Assembly (NCBI RefSeq): GCF_026914185.1
Contig: NC_070565.1
Coordinates: 5,456,001-5,520,000, forward strand
DNA: 64,000 nucleotides
Reading direction: 5' to 3'
From: Puccinia triticina
Lineage: Eukaryota > Basidiomycota > Pucciniomycetes > Pucciniales > Pucciniaceae
Positions 1-8,520 of this stretch are shown here, piece by piece. The notes beneath the pieces were generated by a model. It made no database searches. It saw only the letters and a list, made by a program, of their open reading frames with translations, and was not told the origin of the DNA. The number at the start of each line of letters is the position of its first letter. Within the stretch, counting starts at the first letter, position 1. Made by a program: the position numbers and the translations under genes.

Positions 1-2679
1 ATTCCTCCACTTCTTGCCTTCTTTTCCACAGAGCTTGACCAAGGTATCCTTAATTGCCTGATGTCCTCTTTCTACCATACCATTTGCTTCAGGATAATAA
101 GGAGTGGTGACTTTGATTTTGATTCCAGATTCCAGAAGGGATTTTTGAAATTGCTGTCCAAACTCAGAGCCTCCATCCACTGTGACTGACCAAGGGGCTC
201 CATATCTGTAGATCCAGTTTTCCAAGAACCACTGAGAGATTTTCTTTGCCTGAATCTTTTCTAGTCCAACTGCCTCTACCCATCCAGAAAGGTCATCTCT
301 GGCAATTACCAGGTACTTCCATTTGCCAGCTTTGATGTGAACTGTATCCAAACTGACTCTTCCAAAGATGGTTGCTGCTCCTGTAGGTTTCTTGGGTTCC
401 ATTGGCAATTTTGAACTCCTCTTCTGGCAAGTTTCACAAGACTGGACCCACTTGGTAACACCTCTCTTGAGACCTGGCCACCAAAATCTGAGTTTAATCC
501 TTCTGTAGGTTTCAGCAATACCTCTGTGGCCTAAGGATTCATGAAGGGAATTGAGGATGGATTTCTGAGCTGAAGGAGAGGTGACTACTATCTGGGAGAA
601 TGGTTTGTTGATCCTGTGCAAGACTCCATTGGAAAGGAAGAAGTTGGCTGATTTATGCAAAATTTGCTTGAATTCCAGGCTGCTGCATCCTGGAGGTTTG
701 TTCATGGTTGAAAGGTATTCCTGGAGGTGCTTCCAAATTCCTTGCTGCAAGTTACTTACCCCCTCCCCCAACTTAGCTGATGTCCCCAGAAGCAGGCCAA
801 AAGAAGAATGTTTAGTTCCAAATCCAGGGTGAGGTTTGATCCAGGTTTCATCTTCATCAAAGCTAGGACAATCATCTTCATCAGAATCAGGGGGTCTTCT
901 TGAAAGTCCATCAGGTAAGGTGAAAGTTTTTCCAGGAGTGTGAACAAGGTCATAGGAGAATAACTGAATAAATCCAATCCATCTGTTCATAGGGGCATTG
1001 GGAAGTGAAGGGTTGTTGATCATTCCAATAAGGCACTGGGCATCCACTCTGAGTTGAAAATGTTGGCCCCACAGTTTGGTTTGAAGTTTCTTGAGGATCT
1101 TGGCAACACCACAGAGTTCTAATTTGGATTGTGAGTACTTTGATTCCCTGGGTGAAAAGACTACTGACTCATATAACACAGGCCTATCCAATCCGTCAGA
1201 ATCCTGTTGAGTAAGAACAGCACCTGCAGCAATAACACTGGAGTCCACTGAGAGTTTGATTAAGCCAGCATCAGGTCCATAGTCCAATTTCTTTAGGGTG
1301 ATATCAGTTCCAACAATCCTTTTAAGGTCCTCAAAGGCATCCTGGCAATCTTCAGTCCAATCCCAAGAGGAGTCCTTCCTGGTGAGTCTTCTGAGTGGAG
1401 CAGTGAGGGTTGAGTAATTTTTAATGAACATTCTAACATATACACAGATACCTAGGAATCCTCTGACATCTGAAGGAGTGGTGGGAATTGGCCAGGTTTC
1501 AATTTTGTTGAGCTTCTTGATGGATATCCTTCTGCCTTCCTTACAAACCACATGGCCAACCAGATCCAGAGCAGGTACACAGCAAGCAAATTTCTTCCCA
1601 GAGATGGTGAGTCCAGCTTCTTCAATCCTGAAAAGAATCCTTTCCAGAGTAATGGCATATTCATAGATAAATCTTCTAATCTGGGGGTTGTCCTTTAGAG
1701 TTTCTTCATTTTAGTCAGAGGTTGGTCCTTTTATACCTCCATCATCCACAAAGATTCCCATATGTTGAGGTAGTTCATCCTGGAGTATCCACATCATTTG
1801 GGCCTGGTAAACTGCAACTGAATTGGTGGCTCCTTGGGGTAATCTGGTAAGTTGAAATCTTCCAAGGGGTGTTTCAAAGGTGGTCAAAGGTCTGGATTCT
1901 GGAGCTAATTCTCTTTCATCATATCCTCCCATAATATCATCTAGTCCATAGCAAGCCCTTCCAGTGAATGATTCAATGAGTTCCTCTGTCTTTGGTGGTA
2001 GTCCAGCGTCCTTAATGGTGACTTTGTTGAGTTTATGAAGGTCATGTACAATTCTGAGCTTACCATCCTGCTTCTTTACACAAAATATAGGGCTGGAATA
2101 ACTGGAAAAGGATTGTTCATAGAGGCCAGTGCTGAGTCTTTCCCTTACCAATTCTATAACCTGGTCCTTGATGGGTGCAGGAATTGGAATTGGTTTCTGT
2201 TGCCAAGGTTCATGGGGAATGACTGGAATAATATAAGGCTGTCCATAGGTGTGTTTAAAAAGGCCTCTTTCTGTTTCCACAAAAGCCAAAGCACCTTGTC
2301 TAATCACAATTACCCATACCAGCAGGAGATATTCTTGAGGAGAGAGCCATCCAGGAGGTCCAAAGTTGATGAGGTCCAGCCTTTCTTGAGTAATCTTAGA
2401 GGTAGGAGTGAATGGTGGAGGAAATGGGCTCAAAGGAGTGAGGTAAGGATCTCTGGAGAGTGGTGGCCTTGATAATGGGGGATTGAGAGATAATGGCATT
2501 GGTTGGTTTACTGGTTTTATTTTTTTTAGAGTTGATTTATATTTTGCTGAATGAGTGTCTACAGTTTGTTGCTTTTGGTTGTTTTCCAGGGTTGCAGTTG
2601 TAAGGGAAGGGAACTGAAAACCTGGTCTCAATCTAAAAAATTTAACAGTCCAGAATTGGAAGGTATGCTGGTTTCCCAC
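1..2679 (-). pseudogene. pol: Ty3/gypsy pol (RT, RNase H, integrase), interrupted by one stop and cut by the window edge
   Basis: Polyprotein for reverse transcription and integration of an LTR retrotransposon. Residues 1-322 (to position 1711) hold the N-terminal and catalytic part of RT, with the LPQGATNS block and FVDDGG in place of the usual YVDD-type active site. TAA at 1711-1713 is in frame; the same frame then stays open to position 1. That downstream part encodes the RT connection, RNase H (SVDSSVIAAGAVLTQ, then the SKLELCG block), an integrase zinc-binding domain ending in CETC near 450, and a catalytic core with VDGGSEF and EANGMVERGH, their D and E about 35 residues apart. There is no strong independent start; the frame lies -1 relative to gag and is probably entered by frameshifting at 2634-2640. 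One nonsense codon makes this copy defective unless read through. The family call is firm; the 3' LTR must lie outside the window. Confidence 0.9.
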
Positions 2680-5072
2680 TTCTGATTACTGGGTAGTATA
2701 ATTGGAACCAAAAAAGTCTGACCAGCTGAATCCATGATTGAAAGTGCTTCTCCTCTGGCTCCATTGTAGTTGATGTTAGCTGAGACATCCATCAAGAAAG
2801 GCTTTCCAATAATCATCTGAACTGGTCCTTTGGCTACCCAGAAATGAACTGTCCTGACTACTTTCCCAATGGTTACCTCCACATCTTCAGCAATTCCAGG
2901 TATATCAGTAAGGTGACCTCCAATTCCTTTGAGCTTCATAGATTTAGCAGTGAGTACCAATCCAAGTTTATGTGCAAGAGTTTCAGGAATAATGTTGACC
3001 ATAGAGCCAGTATCCAAGAGTGCTTGATGTTTCTCTCCTCCAATAGTGATGGTGATGTATCCAAGGGAGCAGGAGTAGTGAGTAGTGGGTTGCTCCTGTG
3101 CTGGTTCTTCTCCATCCTCCATGTCTGTGAAGTTTGCTGATTTGACACCATCCAATGGGACCCTTCTGTTGGTTATCTTCTTCCTAATACAGTCAGTAAC
3201 TCCTGGTGATATAGCAAAGATTTCTCCAAAGGCCAACTCCACCTTTCCTGCAGTCAACATCCTACTAGCCACTTCCTCTTCAATTCCTGGGTACTCCTTG
3301 GCCAAAGTCTTTTCCAAATAGGTTTTCTTAACTGGTTTGTCCTTAGGTGCAGTGGTTGAATCCTTGTCCTTATCCTGGAATCTGACCTGAGGGGAGCCTT
3401 TTGAAGTAGGGGATTTGGAAGCACTAGGAGTGGGGGGATGTGTCATGTGAAGTAAGTCCTCTGTATCCATGTCCATTAGGTCCTGTTTCTCCTTCCTGAT
3501 CCTTTTGTCTGACTTGGCTGATTCCTCTTCATCCTGATCCTTAGAGTTGTTTCTGGTCCTCTTTCCAAGGTCTGCTTCATAACTATGGGTTTGATAATAG
3601 ACTGGGTCCTCCTCTAGTTGGCCAAAAGAAGATGTGAGCTTAGTTTTAGAGTACTCTTCCACTGGGGTTCTGATTGGTCTGCTTGGAATCCAGGGAATAA
3701 CTGATTTGTCTGGAAGTCTGTAATCTCTTCCATCCTTGATAACAGCACCACTAGACATGTCCTGGGCAAGTTGAGAGCAGCTGTTGGTTCCATGGGTTTC
3801 CTGATGACAATAATAGCATTTGAATGGCCAGGTCCTAGCAGGTTTGTCCATGTGGGGAGGTAGTCCTTTGCCAGCAGTGAGAGATGCAAGTTGTTTGGTA
3901 AGGAGTTCCACTTGTTTGTCCAGAGAAGTAGAAGCAGTAGGGGCAGCTCCCTGAGTAGCAGGTGTGGGTTTGGAGGTCCTAGGTGAGTTGTCCAAAGTGA
4001 ATTTCTCTTCTGCCCTCCATTCAGTCCTTCTGTTGACCACTGATCTTGAGTAAACTTCCTGGTGAATGTAGGTAAGAAGAGTTTCAGTGTCTGGCAAGAT
4101 ATCACCTCCATCCTTTGAGGCTAGCATTTGATTGTCCTTCATCAAGCTCCTAGTAACCATTTGATCCAGATCCTTGTGAAGAGTTTCCAAAAGAAGGTGT
4201 CTGAATTCCTCCAGGCTGGTACTGTACCCCATTCTTACCAAGTAGTGAGTGATGGTTTCAAACTTGTTTCTGAATGTGTTGAAGGTTTCCAAGGTGCTGA
4301 TTCCTCCATCCTGGGCTGATTTGTAGACTAGTTTCCTGAGATCCTCCCTGGTATATCTGACCAATGGCTGAGAGGTTCCAAATCTGGTGAGTAGCTGTTT
4401 CTTCAGGGTTTCCCAATCCAAGTTTTCATGGCCTGACATGTCTTCCACTTCATCCTTAAGGTCCAACCCTTTGATAAAAGCAATGATTTGTCCAGCCAGT
4501 TCCTTAGAGTTAGCACCATCATCTCTTCCAGCACTTTCATACCTTCTAATTAATTTCTCCACAGGCATGTTGGTTCCATCAAAGAAGAGCTCTTTGTCCA
4601 TGGGTTTGATCTTTACTCCTCTGCTGACAGGATCCTGATACCTAGGCATAGCTGGTTCCTTATTTAAAAAGTGAGTGTTGGACCTGGTGGAGTGTGTTGA
4701 GTCGTCCCTTTGGCTCTGGAACCTGGGAAAACGGGGTGGAGGTGCCTCTAAATCTTCTGAATCTTCTGAAGGCTGATTGGTATCTCTATATCCTGTGTAT
4801 CTAGGGATACCAGAAGTCTGAGGTCCAAATGGAGGTCTGTAAGAACTGGAGTTGACTTGTGGAGTAGAAGAAACCTGAGGATCTGGAGCATTGGAAGAAG
4901 CCTGTGGACCTGGACCAGTAGAAGAAGGTTGGTAACCTGGACCAGTAGGAGGAACCTGAGTCTGACCAGCATTGGAAGTGGTGGAGTCCTGAACTGCAGC
5001 ATTACTGGAAGGATCCACTGGAGGGTAAAGACTGGGAGCAACATTGGTGTTGGGAGATCCTTGGGCAGACAT
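2628..5072 (-). CDS. gag-pro: Ty3/gypsy Gag-protease polyprotein
   Basis: 814 residues, intact, starting MSAQGSPNTN. Gag forms the retrotransposon particle and the protease matures it. The N-terminal 100 residues are Pro/Ser/Gln/Gly-rich repeats of the GPGPQASS type. A capsid-like helical region (roughly 130-330) follows. Near residue 419 is a CCHC zinc knuckle, CYYCHQETHGTNSC (C-X2-C-X4-H-X4-C). A charged Lys/Asp/Glu linker follows, and a retropepsin with ALLDTGSMVNIIPE near residue 685 and IIGKPFLMD as its C-terminal block. The stop lies just beyond the frameshift heptamer. The start is the only sensible ATG after the leader. Unlike pol it has no disabling lesion. A diverged, broken copy lies at 61532-63987. 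Confidence 0.93.
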   Translation of the reverse strand: MSAQGSPNTNVAPSLYPPVDPSSNAAVQDSTTSNAGQTQVPPTGPGYQPSSTGPGPQASSNAPDPQVSSTPQVNSSSYRPPFGPQTSGIPRYTGYRDTNQPSEDSEDLEAPPPRFPRFQSQRDDSTHSTRSNTHFLNKEPAMPRYQDPVSRGVKIKPMDKELFFDGTNMPVEKLIRRYESAGRDDGANSKELAGQIIAFIKGLDLKDEVEDMSGHENLDWETLKKQLLTRFGTSQPLVRYTREDLRKLVYKSAQDGGISTLETFNTFRNKFETITHYLVRMGYSTSLEEFRHLLLETLHKDLDQMVTRSLMKDNQMLASKDGGDILPDTETLLTYIHQEVYSRSVVNRRTEWRAEEKFTLDNSPRTSKPTPATQGAAPTASTSLDKQVELLTKQLASLTAGKGLPPHMDKPARTWPFKCYYCHQETHGTNSCSQLAQDMSSGAVIKDGRDYRLPDKSVIPWIPSRPIRTPVEEYSKTKLTSSFGQLEEDPVYYQTHSYEADLGKRTRNNSKDQDEEESAKSDKRIRKEKQDLMDMDTEDLLHMTHPPTPSASKSPTSKGSPQVRFQDKDKDSTTAPKDKPVKKTYLEKTLAKEYPGIEEEVASRMLTAGKVELAFGEIFAISPGVTDCIRKKITNRRVPLDGVKSANFTDMEDGEEPAQEQPTTHYSCSLGYITITIGGEKHQALLDTGSMVNIIPETLAHKLGLVLTAKSMKLKGIGGHLTDIPGIAEDVEVTIGKVVRTVHFWVAKGPVQMIIGKPFLMDVSANINYNGARGEALSIMDSAGQTFLVPIILPSNQKWETSIPSNSGLLNFLD
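2634..2640 (-). promoter_or_regulatory. gag-pol -1 ribosomal frameshift heptamer (U UUU UUA)
   Basis: On the minus strand the last gag codons are AAT TTT TTA GAT TGA. They contain T TTT TTA in the gag frame, preceded by an overlapping A AAT TTT. Both fit the X XXY YYZ rule for -1 slippage, and U UUU UUA is a classical retroviral slip site. Pol lies in the -1 frame and overlaps gag by 52 bases. The second copy of the family keeps the same heptamer at 61538-61544. That slippage happens is inferred, not shown. Confidence 0.7.
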
Positions 5073-5298
5073 GATTGAGGCAGGTAAGTTGAATCTAAAC
5101 CTGAAGGGTGTTGAAGGTTGATAATGGAGATGCTGATAGTGTTATTGTTGGTTGAAGTTGATTCTAAAAGCAGGAGGTTGATTTATAAAGAAAGGAGTAT
5201 GAGGATGTGTAGGTAAAAGTAGTATGTAGCTGATGGTAAGAGTGTTACTAGAGCTGAAGATATCTGAAGTATAGAAAGGCCACTGTTGGGACACCACT
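5073..5298 (-). other. gypsy leader with likely primer-binding site
   Basis: Untranslated leader between the LTR and gag. Two bases after the LTR's terminal CCACA the minus strand reads TGGTGTCCCAACAG (about 5283-5296). It begins with the TGG expected of a site complementary to the CCA end of a tRNA. The tRNA was not identified. The rest of the leader shows no other structure. Confidence 0.5.
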
Positions 5299-6277
5299 TG
5301 TGGAACTACTCAAAGGGGAAAATAGAGCTTGGAAGGGAAATGGATAGCAACACTAGTACTAATGTAAGCTATGCAAGGGTGCTAATGAGGCTGCCTTCCT
5401 GACTAATGCTGAGGGGATGAGAGTAACACTAAGAAAAAGAAGAAAAGGTGTGGCTGATTTCTGCTTGATCTTAGGAGCTAGTACTTTGAGCTTAACTACT
5501 GACTACTGAGGGTAAGAGAGTTGGAGCAATGGTTGAAAAAGGGGGGGGGGGGGGGGGGAAGCAATGGGCAATGGTTCAATGGCAATGGGTTGATGAGAAT
5601 GGGCACTTATAATTTCTGTATCTAAAATTATCTATAAATTCTGCATGGGGTACAAGTAAGGGGAGGGTGAAGACAGTTCTTATAGTAAGGAGGGATGAGC
5701 ACAGACAATGAGGAGTTCTGGCTATGGGAAGGAAGGTTTGTACAAATAAGGAAGAGTGATGTGAACATAGTAACAGTATGTAATGATGAGCAATGCTGAA
5801 AGGGGAATGCTGGTTATGGGAATAAAAGAATGTACTAATGGGGAAGAGTGATGAGAACATAGTAACTACTTGTAATGATGAGCACTACTGAAAGAGGTAA
5901 GCACAGATCCAATGATGTAAGGTGTACAATAGGCATAGTACATAATGAGAAATGTATGTAAAGGGTTTAGTATGTGAGAATAAATATGTAAAAGGAATTT
6001 ACTGTAATGATTCAAGTAGGTTACTAATGAAATGAGTATTGTAACTAATGAAGAATGTAGGTTGTCTGTAAGTCTTATATCCTTTATAACTACTGAACCA
6101 TTGAAGATAAGGGGGTACTATGTATGAGTGACTATAGGTAAAATTTGGCGTAGAATCTGAATATGCAATAATAATGAGGTATTTGTGAAGTGTTATGGGG
6201 AAATGGGCAATGTAATGATGAATATATGTAAAGAAAAGCAATAAAATACTACTTATGGTTTGGAATGGAGCACCACA
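5299..6277 (-). mobile_element. 5' LTR of the gypsy element
   Basis: 979 bp on the minus strand, from TGTGGTGCTCC (6277) to TTCCACA (5299). The ends are matching inverted TGTGG/CCACA. The 5' boundary is supported by a second copy at 14753 where similarity starts at the same TG; the 3' boundary by the adjacent primer-binding site. It contains an 18-base G run at 5541-5558. Small reading frames in it are shared by both copies only because the DNA is repeated; they are not genes. Confidence 0.8.
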
Positions 6278-6413
6278 ACGCACACCAACTAGTTAATCCA
6301 GTGTCACACCCTGAGAATGACAGATTCATCTCAGTTTATGCTACGCAAAAGTTAATTGCTAGGACGTGTGGGTCACTTACTAAATGATGAACTATGGCAA
6401 CTGAAACCGTTTC
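6278..6413. other. short spacer, nothing recognised
   Basis: Sequence between the gypsy LTR and the solo LTR. It ends in GTTTC, the left target duplication of the solo LTR. No coding sequence seen. Confidence 0.5.
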
Positions 6414-7365
6414 CGTCAGCCACAGAGTACATGTCACAGTACCTTACACGTACCAAGTACCTGCAATTGTTCACATTACTCATAGTACATTCCTTTTACA
6501 CCTTTATTACATATGTATATCATTAGATACAGGCTTAAGAATGTACTCTTGTTATACATCACATTACAGATAACCATAGTTAAATACAGTTACCATAATT
6601 TACTGTTGTTATAAGAGTTAAGTTACTTGCAAACAGTAAGATTACAATACATTGTAATATTACTGTACACGTGAAATACCCCAAGACAGGTATCACTCAT
6701 TTATCCCCTGTTACGCCTCAGTTCCTATTTACATAACATATTGGTTATGGTATAAATACATAAACAATACATGATGTAATCCAATTCAAAGAGCACTGAA
6801 TGGAATCAATGATTGGTTATGATTAGCTAGTGTGCACAGCTACTGATCCAGGATCAGTACTGATCATTACACTGCCCTGATCATTTCCAATGTTGATCCT
6901 CATGAGGATCTGCTTCCCTTGAGCGCTTCCAGTTCCCCCCTGGTCCTGAAGCGCCTCCAAGCGCCCCATGTTCCCTCCTGCTCTTTTCCCCTCTATATAA
7001 ACACACCCCCCAGGACTGTTTATCCCTCAGAATATTGTTATAGCAAGGTTTAACACATACATAGTTAAACAGTGCCTTCATTCTCACCCATCTTTCAATT
7101 CATGAATAACATCAACTCTTGATTACCCTTACCTTTCTGTAGGTAAAACCACAAACCCAAGTTGAGTTATTCCTTGGATGTCTATTAACACCCTGTGTTG
7201 ATCTGGATGCGCCTTAATTGAGCAAGCCTCTCAGTCAAGATTACTGATAGAGTGAAACCTTTTACAGGTCTTACCACAAACCCATTGGTCCATCCTTGGC
7301 ATATTATACTATCATCTTGCTAGTAACAACCCTCTCAGACACGGTTAGTTACCCACAGGCTGACA
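6414..7365 (+). mobile_element. solo LTR, family A copy 1
   Basis: 952 bp, ending GGCTGACA, bounded by the 5-bp target duplication GTTTC (6409-6413 and 7366-7370). The first base is C rather than T (CGTCAGCC), a point change from TGTCAGCC in the other copies at 27192 and 35984. It carries CTCTATATAAACAC at about 6991-7004, the likely TATA box. No internal retrotransposon region is attached, so it is a product of LTR-LTR recombination. Orientation is assumed from the TATA box. Confidence 0.92.
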
Positions 7366-7370
7366 GTTTC

Positions 7371-8165
7371 AGTATTGATTCCAAAGACTCCTGAAACATT
7401 TTTCAACACAGCCACATGCAACGGTAGGTAGTTACTTTACTTTACAATATCTGCGGGATTTTTGTAAAGTAACTACCCGCTGTTACTTTTTGTACTGTTG
7501 TGGAACTCCTACCGTGCCAGGCGGTAGGCAGAGCGTCGAGGGGATAGGTGCTGTTGAGGCTGCCCTCGTGGTGGTCCGGCAAATGAGATGAGGATCAGAA
7601 AGTGTGATAGCGTTGGGGGGGGGATTTTTGAGAGATGACAGGGATGGAATACCGTCTGCGGTGGTTGGTTTTGAGGAGGATCAGGTGATGATGATAAGGG
7701 GGGATAAGGATCAGGGATAGTGCTGGGGATGCTGCCAGCGGATCAGAAAAGTGATGGAATTCTCTTGGATCAGAGCAAGTCCCATGCCGTCCCATCCTCC
7801 AAGTTCGAACTCGAACTTGGACTCTGGGGAGTGACATGTCACAGGACATGTCATCACATCCCTAACTACAAAGATCAAACAGGAAAAGAGAAAGAGAAGA
7901 AAACACCACAACAATCAAAGATAAGAAACAAAATAAAACCCACATGACTCATGTGTTAGGACCAAGAAAGGAAAAGAAAGAATCTGGGAGGGATTTAGAA
8001 TCTTGAGGAAGTGAGAAAGTGAGGGAGGGGATCATCTTGAGGATGAATCTTGAGGATCTTGAGGCTGAAGGGTCTTGAGAGGCTGGATAATTCTTCTCTT
8101 GAGGATTTTCTGATGAGTGATCTAAAATCTTGAAATCTTGATCTTGAGGCCCTGTACCAGTTTGA
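7371..8165. other. non-coding spacer with small inverted repeats
   Basis: No credible gene. Visible structure: a hairpin near 7426-7476 (GTAGTTACTTTAC against GTAAAGTAACTAC), an 11-bp-arm inverted repeat TCCAAGTTCGA/TCGAACTTGGA near 7799-7822, and a GTGACATGTCAC palindrome just after. The right part (7960-8150) is rich in GAATCTTGAGGAT-like short repeats. Confidence 0.5.
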
Positions 8166-8520
8166 CCACCACACTGTTATTGTTAGCAGTAAAACGCGAA
8201 CAGCGGCATCACGCGTAACATAACGGGCCTCTTTTTTTGAGGCCGTTACCAGTAAAGTAATGCGTTATCCAGCGGATAACGCGTTATTGAGCAATAAAAG
8301 GCCAAATTGGCCCCCTTTTATTGCTTGTTATCTTGCCCGATATCTGTCGCTACGCGCTCAGATATATAACAGCCGTCGCAAAAAAAAAAAAACTCTTGGT
8401 GTGATATTGATATCGCACTGCCGTTACTGGTAACAATAACGATAACGGCCAAAAAAAGTTACGTTATTGTTACGTTACGCGTTACTGTAGCAATAACTAC
8501 CCACCGTTGCCACATGTCCA
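8166..8520 (-). repeat. motif-rich subterminal region of a CACTA-like element
   Basis: Dense, both-strand clusters of GTTAC, GTTAT, TAACG and CGTTAC motifs with several short palindromes, lying just past the 3' end of the transposase frame. The left edge reads CACTGTTATTGTTAGCAG, compatible with a CACTG-type terminus. CACTA/EnSpm elements carry subterminal motif arrays bound by their own proteins, which is the basis for the call. No matching inverted terminus was found on the right, so the boundary is tentative. Confidence 0.5.

Noticed and set aside
2035..2472. 145-residue plus-strand frame
   Set aside because: Antisense shadow of reverse transcriptase.
5576..5860. 94-residue minus-strand frame, repeated almost exactly at 15170-15454
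   Set aside because: The identity comes from two copies of the same LTR; no coding motif and the region is an LTR interior.
8166..8520. Possible CRISPR-like or origin array
   Set aside because: Motifs are short, irregularly spaced and on both strands, without spacers; a transposon subterminal field is simpler.
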